Under the pieces are notes generated by a model. It did not search any database. It had not been told where the DNA came from and saw only the letters and a list, made by a program, of their open reading frames with translations. Position numbers and translations under genes: made by a program. From Paraflavisolibacter caeni (GTDB lineage Bacteria > Bacteroidota > Bacteroidia > Chitinophagales > Chitinophagaceae), in the NCBI RefSeq assembly GCF_025628885.1, contig NZ_JAOTIF010000002.1:1-64000 (forward strand): a stretch of DNA of 64,000 bases, in the 5' to 3' direction. Below, piece by piece: positions 50,475 to 59,252 of the stretch (its first letter is position 1; each line of letters begins with the position of its first letter).

Positions 50475-52593
50475 TTACCTTCTTCACCAATGTCCTGTCT
50501 GTAAACACAACCTTTACTATATATATGCCCTTCGCTAGCCTGCTTAGATCAAACTGGTAATGATTGTTAGGATTTTGGGTAACTGTTTGTTGGACAACTA
50601 CTTGCCCCGCAGCATTGTAAATCGCAATACCTCTGAGATTGGTCGGCTGTGGGTAGAAGTCTACGTTAATGATCCCCGTAGTAGAAGGATTAGGACTAAC
50701 CAGAAATCCATCTTTCTTTAAATATGGATTTACAGTAACCTTATTCAAATTAATATCATCAATGTAAACATTGTTCTCCCATTCTGTTGTATTGGCAATA
50801 GCGAGCATTACATTTCCATAAGGAATGTAGTCTGTTAAGTTAACAGAGTCTTTTCGCCATTCATCACTGCTTGGGATAAATGAATTCTGAACTGGCGTTT
50901 TAGTGGTAGCCAGGCTGGATCCCCACTTTTTATATAGACTCTTATAACTATTACTACAGTCTGTACTGACCAGCACTTCCAATGTATCCCATACGTTACT
51001 TGTTGTTGTCAGTGTTGTCTGTACTGCAGCTGCTAACTGGAAACTCAGGAAAGCTGAATCAGCGCCAGACAGGTCGATAAGAGGTAACCGGATAAGGTCC
51101 TTCTGGCCATTTTGTTCATAATTGAAGTTTTGAACCACAACGGATGCCGTACCTGTTTTAGCCGCATCGGTGGTTTTTTGCCATGTGTAGGATTTATCCG
51201 GGTTAACAATATCCCAGCCGGCAGGAGGGAATATTTTACCTTCAAAGCTTTCAGTTACTTTAGTAACTGGATAGTAAAATTCAACGATCTGTGTCAGTGT
51301 ATCGTTTTCATGATTCTCATCTTCAGTACCATTGATACCAGAGATATAAATTTTCAGTGAATGACTGCCTTCCGGCACTATTATTTCTGGCAAACTGATC
51401 GTGTTGGCAACATTATATACTAAGTTTTGAGTGAAAGATGTAGTTTGCGGTGCTTCGTTATTTAGCTGTAAAGAAACGCTGAAAGAAGTAATGGCTTCTA
51501 TGCCTTTGTTCTTAATAATAACCTTAGGCGTAAAAGTATTGGCGCAAATACGTGTCGCCGGTTGTGTGATACTTACGAGCATGGCGTCCTTGTTTTTCTG
51601 AACGACAGGAACACATCCGTTTGAGGAAAGAAGCGATGATCGGTAATTGATTAACGATGTCTCAATACGCGCAACCTGGTTGGCTGTAAACATCACCATA
51701 CAATCATCATTGGTATAATCCATATAATTCTGGTACATAATGCCGGGTGAGGTTGTTGTGCATTGATCTGTTTTTATTCCTGATGGGCAGCCGGTTGTTT
51801 CACTTCTCTGGTTAGGTGTATCATCTACATCGTCCGATCCAGTACAGGCTCCATCATCATCTCCCCAAATGTGATATAAATCAAAATAATGGCCTGTTTC
51901 ATGCACCAGCGTTTTCCCTCTGTTATATCCTGATGCACTGCCGCCTGGAAGAGTAGTATAATCAATGACAACTCCTTGGGCAACTGCTGATGAAGTTTCT
52001 GGAAAAGTGGAATATCCAAGAACACCGTTCGACAACCGGCAGATCCAAATATTCAGGTACTTTGCCGTATTCCATGAATCTGCACCACCGCTCGAACTGT
52101 ACTTCACATCTTCACTCACAGTAAAGGATGTTTTACCAGCAGTATAACGTACGATACCGCTGGTGGGGTCGCCTTCTGGTGTTCGTTGTGCAAGGCAAAA
52201 ACGGATGGAACTGTGACCAAATAGACTTTTGAAGTAAGAAGGAATTTTAACTGAATCTGCATTACTACCACCGAAAGTCTTGTTCAATGTATCTAGTTGC
52301 GACTTTATTTGGGCGTCTGTAACTGTATTTTGATTTTGCAGTACAACATGGAAAACCACTGGAATGGTATATGTACCTTCCATTTCTGTTCGCAACTGGC
52401 TACGCAATTTCAGGTTCACTTTTGTCTGAAGCAAGGCCCTGCGATCAGCAAACTTCTTTTGGAGGGTAGGAGCTTTCTTTATGTTAGCTGTCAATACATC
52501 CATCGTTGCACAACTGCGCGTTTGTGCTGGGCTTTGCAGGTAAAGCAGGTGAAATAATAAAAGCAAAAAGCAGGATAGATGTAAAGCTCTCAT
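50464..52593 (-). CDS. M43-family zinc metalloprotease with T9SS type A sorting domain
   Basis: 709 residues. Signal peptide 1-24; propeptide-like region to about 70; M43 (pappalysin/cytophagalysin-like) catalytic domain with the zinc motif HETGHYFDLYH (H231, H235, H241) and the Met-turn segment MYQNYMDYTNDDC. A CARDB-like domain (about 345-440) and a jelly-roll-like domain (about 450-620) follow. The C-terminal 80 residues are a type A sorting signal (LVSPNPSTTGIINVDF ... GIYIVKVVF ... KKVMME). It would be exported by Sec, cross the outer membrane by the type IX system and be anchored or released as a secreted protease. Confidence 0.93.
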   Translation of the reverse strand: MRALHLSCFLLLLFHLLYLQSPAQTRSCATMDVLTANIKKAPTLQKKFADRRALLQTKVNLKLRSQLRTEMEGTYTIPVVFHVVLQNQNTVTDAQIKSQLDTLNKTFGGSNADSVKIPSYFKSLFGHSSIRFCLAQRTPEGDPTSGIVRYTAGKTSFTVSEDVKYSSSGGADSWNTAKYLNIWICRLSNGVLGYSTFPETSSAVAQGVVIDYTTLPGGSASGYNRGKTLVHETGHYFDLYHIWGDDDGACTGSDDVDDTPNQRSETTGCPSGIKTDQCTTTSPGIMYQNYMDYTNDDCMVMFTANQVARIETSLINYRSSLLSSNGCVPVVQKNKDAMLVSITQPATRICANTFTPKVIIKNKGIEAITSFSVSLQLNNEAPQTTSFTQNLVYNVANTISLPEIIVPEGSHSLKIYISGINGTEDENHENDTLTQIVEFYYPVTKVTESFEGKIFPPAGWDIVNPDKSYTWQKTTDAAKTGTASVVVQNFNYEQNGQKDLIRLPLIDLSGADSAFLSFQLAAAVQTTLTTTSNVWDTLEVLVSTDCSNSYKSLYKKWGSSLATTKTPVQNSFIPSSDEWRKDSVNLTDYIPYGNVMLAIANTTEWENNVYIDDINLNKVTVNPYLKKDGFLVSPNPSTTGIINVDFYPQPTNLRGIAIYNAAGQVVVQQTVTQNPNNHYQFDLSRLAKGIYIVKVVFTDRTLVKKVMME

Positions 52594-53002
52594 AAGTAAA
52601 GTTTGAGCAAGTCTATTGGTTTAGTTGTTTTGAACGTTTTAATGGTGTTTTAAAATCGGCTAAAAGCTTCCTGGTTCGTATGAGTGATCATTATAAATCG
52701 ACAGGTGAAAGTGGTAAGCTGCCGGTAAATAGGATTCTGAATGCTTACTTACCGGTGACTCAATTGAACTGTGATCAATCGCTTTCAATAAACTTTGTGA
52801 CAAAGCCAGGGCCCTTGGGTTTATTGCTATATGGGTTTTATAGACAGATTGCTCCCTTTTATAGACAAACGCTCTCTTCGCTCATGCTACATTCCCAAAA
52901 CTTCATCCCCAAATCCTATCATCTCACCTTCCCAATTTTCACCTTCCTGATTCTGCGAATAATTGAATAGTTTTAGCAGATTGAATTCATATTGCAAGCC
53001 TT
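52594..53002. other. Intergenic region with a TTTTATAGACA duplication, no supported gene
   Basis: Divergent promoter space of the M43 protease and the type B cargo gene. TTTTATAGACA occurs at 52836-52846 and 52857-52867 (21 bp apart), and CCGGTAA/TTACCGG form an inverted pair near 52720-52760. The 96-codon frame at 52680-52970 has no protein-like features and is not called. Confidence 0.55.
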
Positions 53003-54922
53003 ATGATGCGGATCTTATCTATAAAACTGCTTATGCTTTTTTCTTTCACTTTCATGATGATGCCATCAAAGGCACAACTATGCAATGGTAGCTTGGGAGA
53101 TCCTGTTGTGAATATCACATTTGGTTCAGGCCCAAATCCCGGCCAGCCGCTAAAAGCAGCTACCACCAGTTATTCTTTTCTTGCAGCAGATTGCCCAAAC
53201 GATGGATATTATACCATAGAGAATAGAACCACTAACTGTTATAATAATACTTGGTACAGTTTAACCGCCGATCATACAGGCGATCCAAATGGCTATTTTA
53301 TGCTGGTGAATGCTTCCTATCAGCCAGGCGCATTCTATTTGGATACGGTAAAAGGTTTATGTGGCGGCATTACTTATGAATTTGCAGCCTGGATCCTTAA
53401 TTTGGTGAAATCAGACGCAAGCATTCGGCCCAATATTACTTTTTCTATTGAAACGACCTCTGGCACTGTGCTGCAATCTTACAATACCGGTGAAATACTG
53501 GCAAGTTCATCTCCCCAATGGAAACAATACGGTTTCTATTTTACAACACCTGTCAATGCTCCGCAAATTGTGCTGCGCATGGTAAATAATGCTCAGGGCG
53601 GCATCGGTAATGACGTGGCTTTAGACGACATTACCTTCCGGCCTTGTGGTCCTAAACTGACAGTCCAAATGAACGGAGGCACTACCTCTAAAGAGGTCTG
53701 CCAGGGAGACAAAACTTCTTTTGCCTTCAGTAGCTCAATTACTGGCAGTTACAACAACCCTTCCTATCAATGGCAGGTCAGCAAGGATAAGGGCGTTTCC
53801 TGGACAGATATCGCCGGTGCTACTGGTACTTCTTACAACCGCTTGCCTACTGATACAGGCGCTTATTTGTATCGTCTGGCTGTAGCAGAAGGCGATAATA
53901 TCTCTTCTCTGAAATGCCGTGTAGCATCCAATGTACTATCCATCAATGTGCAGCCTAATCCTGACCCGAAGATTTCTAGCAATAATCCCGGCTGTACTGG
54001 TGATACATTGCGCCTTTTAGCCGCCAGTGGCGGTGCTACCTACCTGTGGACCGGTCCCAATGGATTTACTAGTAATCTGCAAAACCCGGTGATCAATAAA
54101 ATAACGCTTGCCAATAAGGGAAGTTACTTCGTCGCACTCACAGATGCGCTGGGATGCAGAAATCGGGACTCAATAGACATATCGTTTATTGTATCTCCGG
54201 TAGCAAATGCAGGGGCTGATGTGGCCATCTGCGAAGGCGCTTCTACTTCCCTGCAGGGCAGCGGTGGTGGTACATATGCCTGGAAACCTGTAAACGCTGT
54301 TGCAAATCCTAATAGTGTCACCACAATAGCTACACCTTCCGACACTACTTCTTACATTCTTACTGTAAGCAGTGGTGGTTGCAAAGGCTATGATACAGTA
54401 ACTGTTTTTGTTTGGAAAAAACCTGTTGCTAATGCTGGTCCTGACCAGGTGATTTATGAAGGCAATACCGTTCAACTGTCCGGCGCAGCAGGTGGAACAG
54501 CCGTGTCGTATTCATGGTCTCCTGCTAATAACATGAACAACAACAACATCCTCAATCCGGTGGTCTCTCCAACAAATGATTATACCTATTCACTCAATGT
54601 GTCTTCTACCCTTGGATGCGGCACGGCTAGTGACAATGTCTTCATACGCGTATATAAAAAGATCACCATCCCTAATGTGTTTTCTCCCAACGGAGATGGC
54701 ATCAATGATACATGGAACATCGCGCAACTGAATACATATCCTGAGGCAGATATAGCTGTCTTTAATCGCTATGGACAGAAAGTTTACGAAAGCACCGGCT
54801 ATGCAACAGAGTGGAACGGAAAGTACAATGGAAAACCTTTACCTGTGGGCACTTATTACTACGTCATCGACCTGAAAAATGGATTAAAACCTTTCTCCGG
54901 TTGGGTGATGATCGTAAAATAA
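53003..54922 (+). CDS. Secreted multidomain protein with T9SS type B (gliding-motility-type) C-terminal domain
   Basis: 639 residues. Signal peptide about 1-24. Residues about 30-215 form a jelly-roll, carbohydrate-binding-like domain (GYYTIENRTTNC, VLRMVNNAQGGIGNDVALDDITF). About 225-320 is an Ig/PKD-like domain (YQWQVSKDKGVSWTDIAG), followed by further PKD-type repeats with CTGDTLRLLAASGGATYLW and VANAGADVAICEG / VANAGPDQVIYEG. The last 85 residues are the type B sorting domain with IPNVFSPNGDGINDTWNI and YYYVIDLKNG. It is an adhesin-like surface protein and is followed 78 bp later by a PorP/SprF gene, the usual partner of type B cargo. Confidence 0.92.
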   Translation: MMRILSIKLLMLFSFTFMMMPSKAQLCNGSLGDPVVNITFGSGPNPGQPLKAATTSYSFLAADCPNDGYYTIENRTTNCYNNTWYSLTADHTGDPNGYFMLVNASYQPGAFYLDTVKGLCGGITYEFAAWILNLVKSDASIRPNITFSIETTSGTVLQSYNTGEILASSSPQWKQYGFYFTTPVNAPQIVLRMVNNAQGGIGNDVALDDITFRPCGPKLTVQMNGGTTSKEVCQGDKTSFAFSSSITGSYNNPSYQWQVSKDKGVSWTDIAGATGTSYNRLPTDTGAYLYRLAVAEGDNISSLKCRVASNVLSINVQPNPDPKISSNNPGCTGDTLRLLAASGGATYLWTGPNGFTSNLQNPVINKITLANKGSYFVALTDALGCRNRDSIDISFIVSPVANAGADVAICEGASTSLQGSGGGTYAWKPVNAVANPNSVTTIATPSDTTSYILTVSSGGCKGYDTVTVFVWKKPVANAGPDQVIYEGNTVQLSGAAGGTAVSYSWSPANNMNNNNILNPVVSPTNDYTYSLNVSSTLGCGTASDNVFIRVYKKITIPNVFSPNGDGINDTWNIAQLNTYPEADIAVFNRYGQKVYESTGYATEWNGKYNGKPLPVGTYYYVIDLKNGLKPFSGWVMIVK

Positions 54923-54932
54923 GTGGTACCTT

Positions 54933-54955
54933 TTCACCATTCACCATTGACCATT
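54933..54955. repeat. CACCATT intergenic repeat
   Basis: TTCACCATTCACCATTGACC, with a second copy at 56062-56088 at the other end of the PorP/SprF gene. Next to it is a short TCCGCC/GGCGGA hairpin (54963-54977). Confidence 0.65.
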
Positions 54956-55000
54956 AAAACTTGTCCGCCTCTGGCGGATTCACCACAAACAAGCCCCGGC

Positions 55001-56020
55001 ATGAACAAATTCTTTACACTATCCATTATACTTTGTTGCGCACTGAACTGCTTTGCACAACAGAAGCCTCATTATACCCAGTACGTCTTGAATCAATACA
55101 TCATCAATCCAGCTTTATCAGGTATTGAAAATTACGTGGATATCAAAATAAGCCACCGCCACCAATGGGCCGGCATCAATGGTTCACCGGTAACCACTTA
55201 TGCGTCCGTGCAGGGACCGATTGGTAAAAATGATTACCGTACTACAGCTACTTCCTTTGATGTTCCTGGTGAAAATCCTCGTGGTCAGCGATACTGGGAA
55301 ACTTATACAGCAGCAGAACCTCACCATGGTGTAGGAGTGCAGGTGTTGAACGACGTGACTGGGGCCTTGCGCAATACAGCTATTTACGGTACTTATGCTT
55401 ACCATCTTGGCTTAAGTCCTCGCACTTCATTGGCTGCTGGATTTGGTGTAGGCGCCAGTAGGTATAGTCTGGATGCCTCTAAGCTGGATTTCGGTTCTGT
55501 TTCCGTTGATCCTGCAGTTGCTTCCAGTGATGTGCTGAACAAAACAAACCTTGATCTGACTGCCGGTCTTTACTTGTATTCCGCGGACTATTTCGCAGGT
55601 CTTTCCGCCCAGCAGATCATCCCTTCTAAACTCGACTTTTCCAACAATACCGTTACTACTTCAACCGGTAGAACAGTACCTCACTTGTTTGCAACTGCAG
55701 GCAGGCGCTTTTTGATCGGTGAAGACTTCAACCTGGTTCCCTCATTGATGTTGAAATATGTACAGCCCTTGCCGGTCCAGGTAGAAACCAATCTTAAACT
55801 TCAATATCAGAATTCCTTATGGCTTGGTGCCAGTTACCGGCACAAGGATGGCTATGCTGGAATGTTTGGTTTCAACGTTTTCAATACGTTCAACATTAGC
55901 TATGCCTACGACCACACCACCTCCAATTTAAATACCTATAGCAAAGGCACGCACGAACTCCTCATTGGCTTCATCATTGGCAATAAATACAGCGATTCCT
56001 GTCCCCGCAACGTCTGGTAA
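55001..56020 (+). CDS. PorP/SprF-family type IX secretion outer-membrane protein
   Basis: 339 residues from ATG 55001; the open frame begins 26 codons earlier, but that part is the intergenic CACCATT repeat. Signal peptide MNKFFTLSIILCCALNCFAQ. The family start QKPHYTQYVLNQYIINPALSGIENYVDIKISHRHQWAG is unmistakable, followed by a beta-barrel and the closing TYSKGTHELLIGFI. PorP/SprF proteins help export or hold type B cargo at the outer membrane. It lies right after such a cargo gene. Confidence 0.93.
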   Translation: MNKFFTLSIILCCALNCFAQQKPHYTQYVLNQYIINPALSGIENYVDIKISHRHQWAGINGSPVTTYASVQGPIGKNDYRTTATSFDVPGENPRGQRYWETYTAAEPHHGVGVQVLNDVTGALRNTAIYGTYAYHLGLSPRTSLAAGFGVGASRYSLDASKLDFGSVSVDPAVASSDVLNKTNLDLTAGLYLYSADYFAGLSAQQIIPSKLDFSNNTVTTSTGRTVPHLFATAGRRFLIGEDFNLVPSLMLKYVQPLPVQVETNLKLQYQNSLWLGASYRHKDGYAGMFGFNVFNTFNISYAYDHTTSNLNTYSKGTHELLIGFIIGNKYSDSCPRNVW

Positions 56021-56061
56021 ATGTTAGCTTCACGTTCTAATTTATCCCAGTCCCTCTTCAC

Positions 56062-56088
56062 TCACCATTCACCATTGCCCATTCACCC
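56062..56088. repeat. CACCATT intergenic repeat, second copy
   Basis: TCACCATTCACCATTGCCCA followed by TTCACCC, ending four bases before the LytTR regulator's stop codon. It fills the gap between the convergent PorP/SprF and LytTR genes; no terminator hairpin was found there. Confidence 0.65.
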
Positions 56089-56091
56089 ATC

Positions 56092-56787
56092 CTACTGCTG
56101 TATCAACGCAAACAACCTGTCCCTGTAATGATCACTCACAGGCATTGTATGACCGCCAATGGTTACTACTTTTTTGGTAATGGTATTCAACTTGTCTATA
56201 GCTACCATATAAGAACGGTGAATACGTACAAATTCATTCTTGGGAAGGAAATCTTCGAAGTACTTCATGTTTTGAAGGATCAGGAAAGGGTTCTGTATAC
56301 CCGCTAAATAGATTTTGGTATAATCCTTCAACCCTTCCAGGTATAAAATATCCTTATAAAAGATCTTGTGGATCTTATGCGATGCGTTGATGAAGAAATA
56401 CTCCTTATTGCCTGTTGTTTTATTGTTTTTGAAGTCAATGTAATCTTTAGCCCTGTTAACGGCCGTAACAAAACGCTCAAAAGAGATGGGCTTTAGAAGA
56501 TAATCAACAGCATCTAGCTCAAAGCCTTCAATTGCATACTCACTAAAAGCCGTGGTAAAGATTACTTCAGGTTTTTTACTAAGTGTTTTAAAGAACTCTA
56601 TACCTGATATGTCAGGCATTTGAATATCCAGGAACAGGAGATCAATGTTGTTCTGGTTCATATAAGGCAGAGCCAGTAGGGGCTCGTTGCATTTGGCTAC
56701 GAGGTTTAAAAATGGAATCTTGCTGATGAAAGTCTCCATCAGGTCAAGTGCCAGGGGCTCATCATCAATAACGAGACAATTCATCAC
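56092..56787 (-). CDS. LytTR-family response regulator (second pair)
   Basis: 231 residues. Receiver with LVIDDEP, the phosphorylated aspartate in LLFLDIQMPDISG (D54) and LLKPISF; LytTR domain with ILYLEGLKDYTKIY and FVRIHRSYMVAIDKL. The start overlaps the kinase's end by 23 bp, a sign of translational coupling. Closely similar to the regulator at 47419-48114. Confidence 0.93.
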   Translation of the reverse strand: MMNCLVIDDEPLALDLMETFISKIPFLNLVAKCNEPLLALPYMNQNNIDLLFLDIQMPDISGIEFFKTLSKKPEVIFTTAFSEYAIEGFELDAVDYLLKPISFERFVTAVNRAKDYIDFKNNKTTGNKEYFFINASHKIHKIFYKDILYLEGLKDYTKIYLAGIQNPFLILQNMKYFEDFLPKNEFVRIHRSYMVAIDKLNTITKKVVTIGGHTMPVSDHYRDRLFALIQQ

Positions 56788-57979
56788 GGCTTAAATTAAT
56801 TTTGAGGTTCACGGCAAACAATTGTTTATCCTGCTCAATATCCAGCCAGTAGTTTCCGGCATACATAAGTTCCAGTCTTCTCTTCGCGTTTTGCAAACCT
56901 ACGCCTCCGGTTTCAGATTTTTGCCCTTGTAATACAGGATTGGACACAAAAAGCGTTAAGTTTTTATCAAAAACTTCTATAGTTATGTGGATTGACGATG
57001 CATTTGTGTAACTGATGCCATGCTTAAATACATTTTCTACAAAAGTACTTAGCAGCATGGGGGCAATGGTAAGGCCTTGTAAATCACCTTTTACTTCATA
57101 GTTGATCATTACTTTATCCGACAGACGTAATCGCTGCAACTGGATATAACTGTCCAGGTAATGTATGTCCTTTTTCAATGGGATCTTTTCAGCAGTAGCA
57201 TCATAGATCATGTAACGCATGATTTCAGATAACTTTAAAACTGCTTGCTGTGTTTTTTCAGAACTATGGTGCGCCAGCGAATAAATACTGTTCAAAGTAT
57301 TGAACAGGAAATGGGGGTTGATCTGCGATTTTAACTGGTTGATCTCTGCTTTCAATGTTGCATTTTCCAACGCCTTTTTTTCATCTGAAGTCTTGATAAA
57401 CGAAAAAAATAGGTGAATAAAGCCGCTGAAAAAAGTGAGCATGAATGTAAAAGAAAGCACATTCCGGAGCAGCATAAAGAAAATGCCCGCAGGCACACCC
57501 GCAATCATTACCTCTGGTTGCCATCGCATCTCCCCAATTTTTTCAAACAGCATTCGCCGGCGGTTGGATCCTCCTTCAAACATTCCATTCCTGAAGTAGT
57601 TGTCATAAATATAATGCTCTACAATCAGGTGTTGTGCCAGCAGAAAGAGAATACATGTAATCAGCAGGACAAAATAAGCTAAATGCTTCTTGCTGATAAA
57701 GAATCTGGGAATTAAATAGTAATGATTGAAATAAAAGAACCCGATAACGAATAGTTTATCAAGCACCTGTTTGTAAATAAACCAGGGACTGCTGAATCGG
57801 AGCGGGTAAAACAGTAAGGGAAGACAAAGAAAAGTCAGCCAGCCAATAATATGAATAAAAACTACCCATATAAATTGAAGCCGGCTGCTGATCTTTTTAA
57901 ATCCGAACACATGATAAAAAAGGTCTGAAGCCTTTCGCTTAATCGTCGGTGTCTTGCTCCTCATCAGGGTGAAGTTCAT
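56765..57979 (-). CDS. LytS/YehU-type sensor histidine kinase (second pair)
   Basis: 404 residues from ATG 57979 (an earlier in-frame ATG at 58036 lies deep within the kelch gene; ATG 57964 is an alternative). Four membrane helices fall between about 30 and 200, followed by the kinase core with LKSQINPHFLFNTLNSIYSLA and the phospho-accepting His. The HATPase has LLSTFVENVFKHG and GVGLQNAKRRLELMYAG. The start overlaps the 3' end of the kelch gene by 41 bp, so kelch, kinase and regulator form one unit. Confidence 0.9.
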   Translation of the reverse strand: MNFTLMRSKTPTIKRKASDLFYHVFGFKKISSRLQFIWVVFIHIIGWLTFLCLPLLFYPLRFSSPWFIYKQVLDKLFVIGFFYFNHYYLIPRFFISKKHLAYFVLLITCILFLLAQHLIVEHYIYDNYFRNGMFEGGSNRRRMLFEKIGEMRWQPEVMIAGVPAGIFFMLLRNVLSFTFMLTFFSGFIHLFFSFIKTSDEKKALENATLKAEINQLKSQINPHFLFNTLNSIYSLAHHSSEKTQQAVLKLSEIMRYMIYDATAEKIPLKKDIHYLDSYIQLQRLRLSDKVMINYEVKGDLQGLTIAPMLLSTFVENVFKHGISYTNASSIHITIEVFDKNLTLFVSNPVLQGQKSETGGVGLQNAKRRLELMYAGNYWLDIEQDKQLFAVNLKINLSRDELSRY

Positions 57980-58943
57980 ACATATTATCAAACGATAAAG
58001 TGCCACTTCTTCCGGTAAGCACAAAGCCCCTTTCATTCATACTGAATGCAACGGCCCCTGTTCTTGCTGTTCCTTCAAATGCTGTCTTTTGTTTCCACTG
58101 ATCAGTAGAATAATTATATTCCCAGGTAGTCGACAGCATAGAACCAATCTCCCCTGTAGTAACATATGCATGGTCATTCATGACGAATGCTACACCATTA
58201 TAACGTTGGATGGAATAATCATCATCATAATCGTCGTCGCTTACATTAGAGATCTTATTTTTCTGGGTCCATGTATCCGTTGTGGCATCATACATCCATA
58301 GGTCATTCAGGGAGCTTCCGTTATTGTTACCGGAGCATACATAGGCATTGTTGTTTAGCACGAAAGCCATAGCTGCAGACCTTTTAGTTCCTCCCAGGCT
58401 GGCCTTTTGCGTCCAGGCATCTTTAGTCGCATCATATTCCCACAAATCTTTTAAATAATTACCATCATAACCAGAGCAGATGTAGCCTTTATTATTGAGA
58501 CTGAAAGCTACTGCATCATATCGCGCTGTACCTGGAAAATTTGCTTTTTGTGTCCACACGTTAGTAGCAGGGTCATATTCCCAAATATCATTGAGCCTAT
58601 TGCTGCCATCATACCCGGTTCCTACATATCCTTTCCCATTGATGACAAAGGCAACTGCGGAACTTCTGGCATTACCTGGAAAGTCTGCCTTCTTGGTCCA
58701 GTATTTCTTGTCAAGATCGTATTCCCATAAATCGGCAAAACGCTCCCTGTCTGTTGTGCCCGTGGCTAAATAAGTCTTATTGCCAATTGTAAATGTAACA
58801 GCCTCACTACGGGCGTTACCATCAAAATCGGAACTTGTTACCCAGTTTCCTACCACTTCCTCACTCTCAGTAGTTTCTTTGGTACATCCAAATAATAAAA
58901 GACTGCTCATTAATGCAGCATAAACAAAAGGTGTTTTTGCCAT
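57939..58943 (-). CDS. Kelch-repeat beta-propeller lipoprotein
   Basis: 334 residues. The lipobox is LLLFGC (Cys20). Six kelch-like repeats of about 48 residues each have 'A-R-S-x-A-V-A-F', 'G-Y-V-G-T-G-Y-D-G', 'L-N-D-I-W-E-Y-D' and 'W-T-Q-K-A' (e.g. RLNDIWEYDPATNVWTQKA). It is probably a periplasmic or surface propeller. Its 3' end overlaps the histidine kinase gene, so it may be the ligand-sensing accessory of that kinase. That link is inferred from gene overlap, and no biochemical precedent is claimed. Confidence 0.9.
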   Translation of the reverse strand: MAKTPFVYAALMSSLLLFGCTKETTESEEVVGNWVTSSDFDGNARSEAVTFTIGNKTYLATGTTDRERFADLWEYDLDKKYWTKKADFPGNARSSAVAFVINGKGYVGTGYDGSNRLNDIWEYDPATNVWTQKANFPGTARYDAVAFSLNNKGYICSGYDGNYLKDLWEYDATKDAWTQKASLGGTKRSAAMAFVLNNNAYVCSGNNNGSSLNDLWMYDATTDTWTQKNKISNVSDDDYDDDYSIQRYNGVAFVMNDHAYVTTGEIGSMLSTTWEYNYSTDQWKQKTAFEGTARTGAVAFSMNERGFVLTGRSGTLSFDNMYELHPDEEQDTDD

Positions 58944-59098
58944 TCGTATAAAAATTTCCGGCTAAAGTATTAGGCAGTCTGTGAAACATGCTCTTAAAAT
59001 ATACAAAACACTATTTTGTCTAGACAAGTAGTCTATTGATATCTATTGGTTCCTTTCAGTCGCTTAAAAGCTATGTGAAATCAGCAATTGTCAACCCC

Positions 59099-59130
59099 AT
59101 TTTCAAGTTCCTAAATTTTCAAGTTCCTAA
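59099..59130. repeat. Two tandem 16-bp units ATTTTCAAGTTCCTAA
   Basis: Exact duplication (59099-59114 and 59115-59130), followed by a third partial start (ATTCC). It lies in the promoter region of the DUF4270 gene. Confidence 0.8.
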
Positions 59131-59252
59131 ATTCCCACATTGTCTGCAAATTCTTCTGCCTTGTATATTTTTTTTCAGCACTAATCTAGTATAACAACTT
59201 AGCTGCACTACGTGCTAATACTTTGCACCCTCAATTCATTAAACACTTGTTC

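Noticed and set aside
52680-52970. 96-codon plus-strand frame as a gene
   Set aside because: Sits in divergent promoter space, contains a short direct repeat and has no protein-like pattern.
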